A stretch of 64,000 nucleotides of DNA. Source: Massilia agilis (lineage in GTDB: Bacteria > Pseudomonadota > Gammaproteobacteria > Burkholderiales > Burkholderiaceae_D). The notes beneath the pieces were generated by a model that worked only from the letters and a program-made list of their open reading frames with translations, ran no database searches and was not told the origin of the DNA. The position numbers and the translations under genes were made by a program. Location: contig NZ_JANUHB010000001.1 of NCBI RefSeq assembly GCF_024756255.1, forward strand, positions 806,001 through 870,000, read 5' to 3'. This document shows, piece after piece, positions 29,738 to 39,006 of this stretch. Within the stretch, counting starts at the first letter, position 1. The number at the start of each line of letters is the position of its first letter.

Positions 29738-32700
29738 ATGCCCAAGCTCGGCTCGATCAACTTCGACAATCGGATACTCGACGCCGCCCGCGACGGTACA
29801 CTGGTCGTGTTCGCCGGTGCCGGAGTATCGATGGGGCCGCCGTCGAACCTGCCGGACTTCCGAGCGCTGGCCGAATCCATTGCTGGCGGGACTGGCAGTA
29901 CCGTAGAAGAGCCACTGGACCGCTTTCTCGGGCACTTGGACCTCCGCGGCGTGCCTGTCCACAAGCGTGCTGCGGAGCGGTTGTCCGCGCCAGAGAGCCA
30001 ACCGAAGGCGCTCCATCGAGATTTGATCAAGATTTTTGGAACTGTCGACCGGGTCAGGATCGTCACGACAAACTTCGACCCCCACTTCGGGGCCGCGTCG
30101 ATCGCGGTATTCGGGCAAATGCCAGACCTGTACCGGGCGCCGGCTCTGCCGCGAGGCAGCGATTTCAGTGGGATCGTACATGTCCACGGTGCGCTCACCC
30201 AACCGGCCGGCCTGGTGCTCACGGATGCCGATTTCGGCCGGGCTTACCTGACGGAAGGCTGGGCGCGACGCTTTCTCGTAGAGGTGTTCCGCCGCTATAC
30301 CGTCCTGTTTGTAGGCTACAGCCACGACGACGTGGTCATGAATTACCTTGCACGTGCCCTGCCGGCCGATAGCGTTGCCGGTCGATTCGCCCTGAGCCTG
30401 CCGGAAAAGGAAGGCAACTGGAAAGCACTCGGAATCACACCAATCAGGTTCGGGTTGGCTGAAGGGGGGAACAAGTACAAGGAACTGGAAGACGGCCTCC
30501 ACAAACTTGCCGAGTTGTCTTCGCGCGGAGTCCTCGATTGGCAGCAGCGGCTGACCGAATTGGGGACCGGCGTACCGCCAGTTGACGACGAGGTGGCAGA
30601 TGAAATCGAACAGGGACTTCGCGAAGTCCATACGACACGCTTTCTGTTACGCGCGGCCCGTGGTCCGCTGTGGCTCCGCTGGCTGGGTGCACGCGGCCAC
30701 CTCGACGCGCTGTTCGGGTCCGGGGCTTTGAGCGACCGCGACACACTGCTGATGACGTGGCTGACCGACAATTTCGTCCTTGAGCAAGCTGACGAACTCT
30801 TCGAACTCATTGCGATACACCGAGGACGGCTGAACGCTGCTCTTTGGACCGCAATCGCGCTCAAGATCGGCTTGGACCAGGAATCGCCCCTCGCCTCGCG
30901 AGCGCTAGAACGATGGGTAACGATCCTGCTTGCGGCACGGCCTGCGGAAGCAGAGCCACATCACTTGGTTTGGCTCGCCAAGAAATGTGCGCGGGCCGAC
31001 GAGCGTTCACTCGTGCTTAAAATTTTCTTATACCTGTGCCAGCACGAAACTCGTCTCAACCCCAACAATCGGGTTGCCGACGACCCAGATGAGGTTCCAT
31101 CGCGCCGTCTGGACGCCGAGTGTGTGCTGGGCTGCGATGTCCACTTGCTCTCCGAGTTGTGGACCGATCACGTCAAGCCGAACTTGTCGGTGAATGCCCA
31201 TACTTTGCTGTCCGCAGTGACCCGATCGCTGGAAGAAATCCAACAAGATCTGGCGACCTGGAGCATGGTATCGGACGAATGGGACCCGCTTAGCTATCAC
31301 CGCTCCGCCATCGAGCAGCACGAGCAGGACCAGTTCCCAGAACCAATTGACGTTCTCATTGACGCAGCACGCGACGCGTTGGAACATCTTGCCGACCGGC
31401 GCCCGCTGCTCGTCGACGCCTGGCTTGAGAGCGTCAACATGACGGTATCCCTGCTGCGGCGGCTCGCGATCCACGCGACCACGAACTTGGACGGAATGTC
31501 CGCTGACGACCGCTTACGCTGGGTACTGCACCGTGTGGGTCTTGCTGGCACCATGGAGCACCATGAGGTGTACCGTGCGGTCGCGCTGAGTTACCCGTTG
31601 GCGAGCGACGAGGTGCGAAAGGTAGTGGTCGACGCCGTCGTTGCTATTGAGGTTCCGGCCGCCGTGGACTGGTCTACGGAGCAGATGACGGACTGGGCGC
31701 ACTTCGCTTGGCTGTCCTGGCTCCTCAAGGCGCGGCCCGACTGCGGGTACGCCCGCGCAGCTTTGGCGCCAATCAAGCAGCGGCATCCGGAATGGGAACC
31801 GGAGGATCACCCGGAGTTCAAGCACTACAGCGGCATGACGCGTTCTGTCGGCAGTGAGAGCCCGTGGCCACCCGAACAACTCCTGGCTACGCCGGCACAA
31901 GACCAGCTTGACCCGCTATTGCATTTCAAGGGCACCCAGTTTTTCGGGCCGGGCCGGCCCGGGATGCTCATGGCGGTGACCACGGCCTGCAAACAACAGC
32001 CGCAGTGGGGCTTCGGCCTCATGGTCGCGCTGACATCGAGCAAGGCGTACTCTTCAGACCTTTGGGGCGCGGCGTTTCGCGGACTCCGCGACAGCGGGCT
32101 TACTGCCGGCGAGTGGCGCGAACTGCTCACAATCGTGAGGCGACCAGAACTGCAAGCCGCCCACGGCTCTGATATCGCCGCACTGCTTTACGCACTAGTC
32201 AAGGATGGAGGCAAGCCCTTCGCGCTCGAGCTACTGGACGAGGCCAATGATGTCGCGTTCTGTGCTTGGCAAGCAGTGCAGGTCAACGACACTGACCAGC
32301 AAGTGCGCGACTGGCTATCGGCTGCCATCAACCGGCCCTCTGGTGTCATCGTCGAATACTGGCTTGCTAGTTTGGCGGTGCTCATGCACGGGAAGTCCGG
32401 CGATGAGCGGCACCTGCCAGGCACGTACAAGAGCTGGTTCGAGAGCGTGCTCAGCGAGCCGGGATCAAAAGGCGGCTACGGCCGCGCCTTGCTCGCGAGC
32501 CAGGTGGCTTTCCTGTCTGGTATGGACGATGTCTGGACGCGCGAAAAGGTGCTACCACTTTTCACGGATTCGGACGCCGCTAGGTTCACTCAGGCGTGGG
32601 ACGGCTTCTTGGCATGGGGCCAGCTCAACCAGGCGCTGGCAGGAGAGATGCTGCCTGCGTTTGGCGCTGCCTTGCGCCGTATCGAGGAGAGCGCGCCGCG

Positions 32701-33247
32701 ACGCCAGCGATTCATTGAATTTTGCGCCGCGCTTGCCGTGTTCTATGCCGACGACCCCACGCAGGACCTGTTGCCTGTCTTGATGCATGACGGGGCGATC
32801 AGTGACCGAGTCGCCTTCTCTGCGTACGTTGGGAATTTTCTCCGCACGATGGACGCCGGGGCAAAACGAGCGCTATGGGAGCGCTGGCTGAAGCGGTACT
32901 GGCAGCAGCGTTTGGACGGCGTCGGTTCCCCGCTCGACGCGCGTGAAATCGCGAAAATGCTAGATTGGGTTGCTCACTTGGGGGACATGTTCGCCGAGGC
33001 GGTGGCAATGGCGGTGCAGGCGCCGCACCTCGTACTGGATCACAGCAGCTTGCTGGTGGCGTTGCGCCAGAGTGACCTGGTGGTGCAGTTCCCAGAAGCC
33101 GCCGCACAGTTACTCATCTACCTCTGCGATTGCGTCCGCGAGTACTTGGTCCCCGATCTCGCTAGAATCGCCCAGCGGCTTCCTCCGCTCCCGTCCGATG
33201 TCGACAGACGGCTCAGGGAGCAATTGGCGCGGGCTGGCGCGGCGTAG
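29738..33247 (+). CDS. SIR2-like, DUF4020 anti-phage protein (Dsr1-like)
   Basis: Large protein of 1169 residues. The N-terminal SIR2-type NADase domain (about 1-260) shows GAGVS at residues 27-31, VTTNFDPHF (the NFD motif), VHVHGAL with the catalytic His, and FVGYSHDD. The long middle is helical and Trp/Leu-rich. The C-terminal part has LERWLKRYWQQRLDG-like and MLDWVAHLGDMFAEAV features of DUF4020. SIR2 proteins with DUF4020 are described defence NADases (Dsr1 type) that deplete NAD after phage infection. Start is the ATG at 29738, preceded by GTG; a TTG at 29699 is less likely. It begins 176 bases after the island edge. Confidence 0.85.
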   Translation: MPKLGSINFDNRILDAARDGTLVVFAGAGVSMGPPSNLPDFRALAESIAGGTGSTVEEPLDRFLGHLDLRGVPVHKRAAERLSAPESQPKALHRDLIKIFGTVDRVRIVTTNFDPHFGAASIAVFGQMPDLYRAPALPRGSDFSGIVHVHGALTQPAGLVLTDADFGRAYLTEGWARRFLVEVFRRYTVLFVGYSHDDVVMNYLARALPADSVAGRFALSLPEKEGNWKALGITPIRFGLAEGGNKYKELEDGLHKLAELSSRGVLDWQQRLTELGTGVPPVDDEVADEIEQGLREVHTTRFLLRAARGPLWLRWLGARGHLDALFGSGALSDRDTLLMTWLTDNFVLEQADELFELIAIHRGRLNAALWTAIALKIGLDQESPLASRALERWVTILLAARPAEAEPHHLVWLAKKCARADERSLVLKIFLYLCQHETRLNPNNRVADDPDEVPSRRLDAECVLGCDVHLLSELWTDHVKPNLSVNAHTLLSAVTRSLEEIQQDLATWSMVSDEWDPLSYHRSAIEQHEQDQFPEPIDVLIDAARDALEHLADRRPLLVDAWLESVNMTVSLLRRLAIHATTNLDGMSADDRLRWVLHRVGLAGTMEHHEVYRAVALSYPLASDEVRKVVVDAVVAIEVPAAVDWSTEQMTDWAHFAWLSWLLKARPDCGYARAALAPIKQRHPEWEPEDHPEFKHYSGMTRSVGSESPWPPEQLLATPAQDQLDPLLHFKGTQFFGPGRPGMLMAVTTACKQQPQWGFGLMVALTSSKAYSSDLWGAAFRGLRDSGLTAGEWRELLTIVRRPELQAAHGSDIAALLYALVKDGGKPFALELLDEANDVAFCAWQAVQVNDTDQQVRDWLSAAINRPSGVIVEYWLASLAVLMHGKSGDERHLPGTYKSWFESVLSEPGSKGGYGRALLASQVAFLSGMDDVWTREKVLPLFTDSDAARFTQAWDGFLAWGQLNQALAGEMLPAFGAALRRIEESAPRRQRFIEFCAALAVFYADDPTQDLLPVLMHDGAISDRVAFSAYVGNFLRTMDAGAKRALWERWLKRYWQQRLDGVGSPLDAREIAKMLDWVAHLGDMFAEAVAMAVQAPHLVLDHSSLLVALRQSDLVVQFPEAAAQLLIYLCDCVREYLVPDLARIAQRLPPLPSDVDRRLREQLARAGAA

Positions 33248-33321
33248 GCGGCGTAGAGCCAGGTGCTGGCGCACAAAGTTACAGAATATCGCTCACTCGG
33301 GACGTCGCATCGGAGGGGAAA

Positions 33322-33633
33322 TTGGAAAGTGAACTGCAGCATGAAGTGTTTGCAGCACTCGGAGCCGAGCGGATAGCTCGCGTGCGCCTGATCACGCACC
33401 TGCACCGGCTGTCGTGGGTTGCCGGCGTGGTCTCGGCTATTGTCGTAGGGGCGCTTACGAAAGAGCCAGTTTTCTTTGTCTTGACAGGACTCGCGGTCGG
33501 TGCCGGGCTCCATCTCTACACCGAGAATGTGCTGCTAGCCCAGGTATGTCGCGGCGCGCGATATTCCAAAAGTACTTCGCTAGTGACATCAGTCGCCGCC
33601 TTGCACTACAACTGGCGGAACCGCAAGCTTTGA
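33322..33633 (+). CDS. Small membrane protein downstream of the SIR2 gene
   Basis: Protein of 103 residues from a TTG start preceded by a strong GGAGGGG. Two probable spans occur: WVAGVVSAIVVGALT and PVFFVLTGLAVGAGLHLY. The N-terminus (LESELQHEVFAALGAERI) is amphipathic. It begins 74 bases after the SIR2 stop, likely in the same transcript. The reading frame closes early with NWRNRKL, while a second frame from 33546 encodes a long acidic/basic helical tail, so this may be the first part of a frameshifted protein. No family is recognised. Confidence 0.6.
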   Translation: MESELQHEVFAALGAERIARVRLITHLHRLSWVAGVVSAIVVGALTKEPVFFVLTGLAVGAGLHLYTENVLLAQVCRGARYSKSTSLVTSVAALHYNWRNRKL

Positions 33634-33734
33634 TCGAGAACGAGGTGGCTGCCCTGCGCGCTGCTCATCGGAGGCGGCTGCCTGACCCTGACTTGCTCGA
33701 ACAGGAGTTTCGAGGATTCGACTGGAGATTCTAA
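33546..33734 (+). CDS. Overlapping small ORF, possible frameshifted C-terminal half
   Basis: Frame of 62 residues from ATG at 33546: MSRRAIFQKYFASDISRRLA, ALIENEVAALRAAHRRRLPD and EQEFRGFDWRF. It overlaps the 3' part of the preceding membrane-protein frame by 88 bases in a different frame. It looks more protein-like than the end of that frame (helical, with a well-formed C-terminus). Either it is a separate overlapping gene or the two belong to one protein broken by a frameshift, whether natural, programmed or a sequence error. No homolog is recognised. Confidence 0.4.
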   Translation: MSRRAIFQKYFASDISRRLALQLAEPQALIENEVAALRAAHRRRLPDPDLLEQEFRGFDWRF

Positions 33735-33888
33735 GTCCGCGAGGTCGTCAAGTACAGCGCGTGATCGTTGCCAGCAAGGTCTTGCTATCCAGTTCTCGAA
33801 CAGATCTAAAGCGCGCTCCCTGTGCGCCCGGCGACTCCGGCCGCAGTGGCGCTTCCTACCAGCTCGGCTGTCTGCTTATCCGAGCGCT

Positions 33889-35541
33889 CTAGTCAAAGCT
33901 AAAGCCTTCCGCAGTACGATTACCTTGGATGCGCAAAACATATCGATAACTCGGGTGAATTTCCCAAACCAAACCGTCATCTAGATTTGCGTGTGATGTT
34001 AACAAATTGGGCCTGTCTTCGAAGTGAACAAAACCTAAGCCGGATGGATCGCTGTCATCCCTAGCAGCGATAAAACCACATCTGAATAAGAAGTGAGCAA
34101 CTGTCAAGGGCCCATCAGGCGCAGTTACTCCATCAATGTTCGGGACTCCTATTCGCCGTATTATTTTGTCAGCAATATGCTCCAAAAGGTGTACTGTGTC
34201 GTATCGTTTCCGCCCTCCGCTAAACGACTCGACAATATCTTTTAACACCGCACATTGATGTCGGTGTTCTTTGTACAGATCGTCGATGCGAAATTTACCA
34301 TACGACTGCATAACATCGTGAATATGATTAACCGTGATAAGCGAATTCATACTGCGATATGCATCTTTCGCGGCCAATTTGCAGAGCTGAGCCGCCCAAC
34401 GAGGGCGCCCAGCAGACAGGATGTGAATAGGCCGGAAAGAGTCTACTAATCTACCCGCTCCCCAAGGGAAAAGTTCTTTGAAAACAATCCTCCGTATCGC
34501 ACGTCCGTCTTCAATAGGATTGAACTCCGCATAACGCGGGTCATCAGGATAAGTTCTTCGGAAAAAGCTCAGAATTTTATTTTGTAGAATTCTTCCTGTC
34601 TCTTCCGTGCTCCAACTGAGATCAAGCATATACTGCTCGCACTTATCCATAGCCTCGTCGTGCTGTGCAAGCACAGACCAAACGTCAGTTCTTACTGCTG
34701 CTCGAATGCACAGTCCATTGACCACACTCACCAAATTTCGACAAGCACTAAAGAAGGTGCTTGCTTTGAGACGTTCGGACTCCGTATTTAGGAATGTTGA
34801 ATCCACATCGTCTATAAATAGCCACACCGTTATCTCATGTTGGCCCAATACTCGTTCCAAAACTGCTTGAGAATTTGAGATTGGGACACGAGATCGCTCC
34901 ACCTCAGCCCCTAAACCTTTAATCTTTAATCGATCAACCAGCGCGCCTACAATATTCCTATTCCTAAACCCAGCGAGTTCCGACGATTCGATTAGGAGCA
35001 TCTTGTCATCAGTGAACCCGAAATTCAGAATCGCGCCGAGCTCTAGATTTATCTGGGTACAAATTCGCTGCTGCCACCCGTAAACAAGTGCAGCGGGCGT
35101 GTCGGTTTTCACATCCTGCAGCGCAATCAGGTCAGAGGCTTTTACATATATTAGAAGTTCGCCCTTCTGAGCTTTTTGGCGACGGTACAATGTCTGCTTT
35201 AATAAAGCCGATTTGCCTACTCCTTTCCGCGAGCGGACAATCGACAGTTTGCAATCTGGAGAATAGAATCGGTCAAAATCAGCTTTATCAAGAAAGTAAC
35301 TATTCAGTACTTCCAAGTCCTCGTCATCACCCGCTTCATTGCCAAATAGCTCCGCCGAGAGGAAATCGCGGCGGTGTACAGCCCTTGTTGGGTACGGCGA
35401 AGTCTCTGCCGTCTCCAGCGTCGACGTCGCCTCGTGCCGTATGCCAGGATCTTGATCGCAGGATTCTCCAGCTTGCCCAGGTGCCGCTGGATTTTGATGC
35501 TGCAACGGAGAGCGCTTGCGAGAGTTTCGATGTTTAGTCAT
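33889..35541 (-). CDS. P-loop ATPase of the Sll1717 type
   Basis: Protein of 550 residues. The Walker A is RSRKGVGKS (K110, S111) in SIVRSRKGVGKSALLKQ; a Walker B is VWLFIDDVDSTF near residue 255. This pattern with FYSPDCKLSIVR immediately before it matches the Sll1717-type P-loop ATPases, which often lie in variable genomic regions. It is the last of three closely set minus-strand genes (unknown, DUF4238, ATPase). AT-rich compared with the chromosome. ATG at 35539-35541 follows GGGTGG. The predicted role is an energy-consuming or signalling part of a defence or mobile function; no catalytic effector domain is seen in it. Confidence 0.75.
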   Translation of the reverse strand: MTKHRNSRKRSPLQHQNPAAPGQAGESCDQDPGIRHEATSTLETAETSPYPTRAVHRRDFLSAELFGNEAGDDEDLEVLNSYFLDKADFDRFYSPDCKLSIVRSRKGVGKSALLKQTLYRRQKAQKGELLIYVKASDLIALQDVKTDTPAALVYGWQQRICTQINLELGAILNFGFTDDKMLLIESSELAGFRNRNIVGALVDRLKIKGLGAEVERSRVPISNSQAVLERVLGQHEITVWLFIDDVDSTFLNTESERLKASTFFSACRNLVSVVNGLCIRAAVRTDVWSVLAQHDEAMDKCEQYMLDLSWSTEETGRILQNKILSFFRRTYPDDPRYAEFNPIEDGRAIRRIVFKELFPWGAGRLVDSFRPIHILSAGRPRWAAQLCKLAAKDAYRSMNSLITVNHIHDVMQSYGKFRIDDLYKEHRHQCAVLKDIVESFSGGRKRYDTVHLLEHIADKIIRRIGVPNIDGVTAPDGPLTVAHFLFRCGFIAARDDSDPSGLGFVHFEDRPNLLTSHANLDDGLVWEIHPSYRYVLRIQGNRTAEGFSFD

Positions 35542-35662
35542 GATCCACCCATCGTTAAAGTTGCCATAAGCATACACTCAAACAGGATTTCATTGTCGGT
35601 TTACGCTCCATGGCGGACATTGTGCCAAGGTCTAGCACATGAATCAGCTTGGCGAGCAGCAA

Positions 35663-36655
35663 CTAGCGAAGCCGGCGCGGGGAGACACGAATTTGCTGCT
35701 CGAGATCCTTCACCAAGTCACTTCCACGTTTCAACTCGCCATCATTGCGCAGGTAGAAAAACTTATCGTCTCGCGCATATACTTGACGCGTTGCATGCCA
35801 GATCAGGGCGGTATTTGCGAACGCCACCTGATGCATGTTTGCCTCGAGTACACCGCCAACTCCCTCAAATTGGCCCACCATAAGCAAATCATGGGATATT
35901 GGGAAGAGTAATTCTGTGCCGCGCAAGCCAAAGCCGGGGGACGAAAAAAAGCCACGCGGTTTTTGTTCGGCCCACTGTAACCCAACAGGATGGTCCGAAG
36001 TGACGAACCCGCCAGTGCCGGGTTGTGCTCGAATAAGCGTCCAAGTGCGCCGTCCCAAGAGCGGTAAAACGGTATCCACGAGATTCAGTTCGTTGTCGAC
36101 ATGGCGCGTAGTGGCAACTTCGATGGTGTACTCACCTCGGTCCACAAAGTCTCTCATATCCTCGTAACTCACCGACCTATCCTTATCGATATAGCCGTCC
36201 TCGACCGCGCGTTCGAAGGTAGCTTCATAGCGCACTTTGCTGGCAACGGTTAGAGACATCATCTGTCGGGCAACTCGCTCATGGAAATCGCGGACGTTCT
36301 CGCGCATACGTGGTGTCCGGACGGCCAACAAAGCCACTAGGTTCAGCACAAGGTTGTGGTCCTCCGCGTTACCGAAGTTCCGGCTGTCGCTCATGCGGCG
36401 CAGCGCCGGCGCCACCAAACTCTCGAACTTCGCGTATCCGGATTCGACATGGTCCGGCGCTACTCCCTCCGCGTCGATCCGGTTGAAGTCGCGCGCACAC
36501 GCGACGTTTCGCGGGCTAGCCGTGAATGCTGTATGAGACACTTTGTCAACGACGTAGAGCTTGGCATTCTTGCTGGGGCTTTTCGCAAACCCCTTCAAAT
36601 AACATTGCGGAACCCAATGATGATTTCGTGCTTGGCTTGCTGTCATACTATTCAT
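35663..36655 (-). CDS. DUF4238 family protein
   Basis: Protein of 330 residues. It starts with the family hallmark: MTASQARNHHWVPQCYLKGF, then SPRNVACARDFNRID and later TWTLIRAQPGTGGFVTSDHP, with the conserved TSDHPV and LLFPISHDLLM segments. DUF4238 proteins have no assigned biochemistry but are common in accessory DNA. Two in-frame ATG codons (36655, 36646) are possible. It lies 98 bases after the unknown gene and 121 before the ATPase on the same strand, suggesting a three-gene unit. Confidence 0.8.
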   Translation of the reverse strand: MNSMTASQARNHHWVPQCYLKGFAKSPSKNAKLYVVDKVSHTAFTASPRNVACARDFNRIDAEGVAPDHVESGYAKFESLVAPALRRMSDSRNFGNAEDHNLVLNLVALLAVRTPRMRENVRDFHERVARQMMSLTVASKVRYEATFERAVEDGYIDKDRSVSYEDMRDFVDRGEYTIEVATTRHVDNELNLVDTVLPLLGRRTWTLIRAQPGTGGFVTSDHPVGLQWAEQKPRGFFSSPGFGLRGTELLFPISHDLLMVGQFEGVGGVLEANMHQVAFANTALIWHATRQVYARDDKFFYLRNDGELKRGSDLVKDLEQQIRVSPRRLR

Positions 36656-36753
36656 TTTTTCGAGGACAGGGCGAATTGGGACGCTGTTTGGTGGCACGAC
36701 ACCACTTCTCGCGTTACAGTTATTGACGCTTTAGTTGGATACCCAAGCGAAAC

Positions 36754-37722
36754 TCATTCATCGGCCTGCCTATTTTTTTTACGTAACCGCTCGAGCAACT
36801 CTGACTTGGTCACCTCGGAGAGCCGTTGTTCGTCAATTGTGAAATCAAGATTCATGCTCGTAACTCCGGTGCTGTACAGCCAAGGCCGCTCGAAATCGGA
36901 GTCATGCTGAGGCCTCAAAAATTTACATTCGGCTGGCGGAACACCGTTAACAATCCTTAGGGCAGATATGACATTGCAGATGGACATATGCGCAAGCTGA
37001 AGAAGAAGCGCCGTTCGCTCCAGCGACCAGTTCACTGAAGTGCGGCGCGACCGGATATGGGGACTGCTCTTTTTTGGGCCGAGCTTTTCTATCTTGAAAA
37101 AAGTTGCACCAAAAGTTGAACCGCCTAAGGTTCTCATTACCGATTCTGGAGGAGATACACCAAATTCAGGCTCGACACCGAAGGCAAGTGCGAACCCACC
37201 CGAGCGAAAGCGAAAGCCATGCTTCAAAGAGTTATGTTCGTCGATCTGCGCTTCATTTGTTAACTCGCTCGATAACCTTACCCATAGAGTCGCGTACCTT
37301 TCGACAGTGTCGCTCTGACGCTCTGTGCCCGGTAGATACGTGGCGAAGATCACGGCTGCGATTGACCTCCAATCGATCGCGGGAATTATTAGCTTCGTAG
37401 CTAATTCTGGATCTCCTTGTGTTATCCGCCCTACTACCTCCCGGAGCTGAGTATTGGAGCATTTCGCGATCCACGCATAAACACAGTCTGGTGCCTGCAC
37501 AAAAGCGCCGAGCAATGAAAACATCGTCTCTATTGCGTGGTGCAGCGATTGACGAAGCGCGATCACGGCCCGCTTCTCGTCTTCCGCGTTCAAATGCGTC
37601 TCTAGAACGTAGTAAAAATAATCCGGATCCAAACCGTCGAGGAATTCGAGATTTCGCTGCTTCACATCCCGTTCCCAAAGGCAAAATGGGTCATCACTCA
37701 CAGCGAAGATGGTTGACTGCAT
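36754..37722 (-). CDS. Unknown protein, first gene of the island trio
   Basis: Protein of 322 residues from ATG at 37720-37722, with no recognised domain. The sequence is mainly helical, with an aromatic-rich N-terminus (FLDGLDPDYFYYVLETHL), a KHGFRFRSGGFALAFG stretch that may be a strand pair, and a charged C-terminal tail (LLERLRKKNRQADE). No membrane span or signal peptide is visible. Its position directly upstream of DUF4238 and the ATPase suggests a common function. The 246 bases between it and the GmtZ-like remnant hold no gene and presumably the promoter. Confidence 0.6.
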   Translation of the reverse strand: MQSTIFAVSDDPFCLWERDVKQRNLEFLDGLDPDYFYYVLETHLNAEDEKRAVIALRQSLHHAIETMFSLLGAFVQAPDCVYAWIAKCSNTQLREVVGRITQGDPELATKLIIPAIDWRSIAAVIFATYLPGTERQSDTVERYATLWVRLSSELTNEAQIDEHNSLKHGFRFRSGGFALAFGVEPEFGVSPPESVMRTLGGSTFGATFFKIEKLGPKKSSPHIRSRRTSVNWSLERTALLLQLAHMSICNVISALRIVNGVPPAECKFLRPQHDSDFERPWLYSTGVTSMNLDFTIDEQRLSEVTKSELLERLRKKNRQADE

Positions 37723-37968
37723 TGTGCGTTGGCAGAATGAAGGTGGAGTGGAGGATAGCCTCGTTCGAGGCTTAACTTGTCGATATTATCCATTGATTTG
37801 GAAGTGCGCACTCGGCGGCGCCTGCCAATTTGGTAGAGCTAGAAAGCCGACACCTACGAATGTCCGCTCCTAGCCGATAGTGGACGGTCGGCATGGCTCA
37901 GTGTACGAGCTTGTTGCCATCAGAGCAAGTAACAGGTTTTGTTAGGCGTTCTTGGTCATTGACGTGCC

Positions 37969-38781
37969 CTACGAATGCATCGTTGAGGGGAGCCTCGTCC
38001 AAATCTGCCCCATGCGCGCGGTGATCTGCAGCTTTAACAAGCACGCAACCCACCTCACAGGGCTCCACATTTCGAGCACCGAGCCTTTATCAATGCGCTG
38101 TCGGATGCGCCACACACAGTCGCGATCGGATTTGTCGAGCCGCGCCTCATCGGCCGGAAACAAATCGCTTGATTCCTTGTCACCGAAGACATTTGCCTTG
38201 CCGGCTAGCCCCTGCGCCCACACCCAGTCGCGAAAGTACGGTCCCTGTGCAACCCGTCGGCGCAGGTCGTGGATCATCCAATAAGGCATGACTTGCTTAT
38301 TCGACTCGGAGCCTCTTCTTGGTCTGTGCTCTGCGCGGTTAACGCGATTCAGCGGGCTCCGGAATATGGGGAGAGTCGTTGGGGAATCTTCATCAAGATC
38401 TGCGAACTCGGGCTGGATAAGGACCCAGTCGAGAAAATCAGCGACGCAATTGTTCATCGCGGCCCCATGATCGGACTGCGCGCATTCGCACTCGAAGAAG
38501 CTAGGTATGAGCTTTGCATTTTTCCGCAGGAAGTAGTCTGCGGGCCGTGGGAATAGCTGGTTCTTGGCCAAGTAGTTGATGAAACGGTTAATTCCCGCGC
38601 AGGCAATCGCAAAGTTCCCCTCGACGATTCCGTACCACTGGGCTGCATAGGTCCGCCATTCTTCAAGTTCCGGATAGAGACGCTGGACCCGCATCAGTTG
38701 ACGGTCGTCCTCCATTGACAATTCAATCCGGGGTTCGACCAAGCCGGCGTTTAGCGCTCTGCGATATGGTATTGCCCTCAT
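37969..38781 (-). pseudogene. Truncated VPA1269/GmtZ-like mobility protein
   Basis: Frame of 270 residues resembling the N-terminal region of VPA1269-family proteins, which are integrases of the gamma-mobile-trio class. Recognised pieces are VMPYWMIHDLRRRVAQGPYF, DWVWAQ and VLEMWSPVRWVACLLKLQI. After that, family members continue for hundreds more residues; here the frame stops within 23 residues, so the gene is truncated. The start is uncertain (38781, or the Met at 38715). The similarity is by eye and should be taken as provisional. Confidence 0.5.
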
Positions 38782-38986
38782 CGAGCAGGCGCTTAGCTTC
38801 TTCCTTCACCGAACTTGGCACTCCCCATGGCATCGGCGCGGTGTATTTGCGTACAACAGAGTGCGATATCCCTAACTCTCGCGCAATCTGCATCTTTGGG
38901 ACGCCGTCCCGAAATCGCGTTTCGATCTTCGCACAAAGTTCTGGCGATAAAGGTTGTTCCTGTGATTGGTGTAATTCGCCATTCAT
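38723..38986 (-). CDS. Small HTH-like protein, possibly GmtX-like
   Basis: Protein of 87 residues: MNGELHQSQEQPLSPELCAK, RFRDGVPKMQIARELGISHS and VVRKYTAPMPWGV. The PKMQIARELGISHSVVRKY part is a helix-turn-helix typical of resolvase or transposon regulators. It lies between a recombinase C-terminus and the GmtZ-like relic, the position of the middle gene of a gamma-mobile-trio. No more can be said from sequence alone. The 3' end overlaps the GmtZ-like frame by 59 bases in another frame. Confidence 0.5.
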   Translation of the reverse strand: MNGELHQSQEQPLSPELCAKIETRFRDGVPKMQIARELGISHSVVRKYTAPMPWGVPSSVKEEAKRLLDEGNTISQSAKRRLGRTPD

Positions 38987-39006
38987 CTAACTTCTGTGAG
39001 TGCGGG

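Noticed and set aside
29590-30372. Overlapping plus-strand ORF at the start of the SIR2 gene
   Set aside because: It is in another frame over a gene with clear SIR2 motifs and is explained as a shadow frame.
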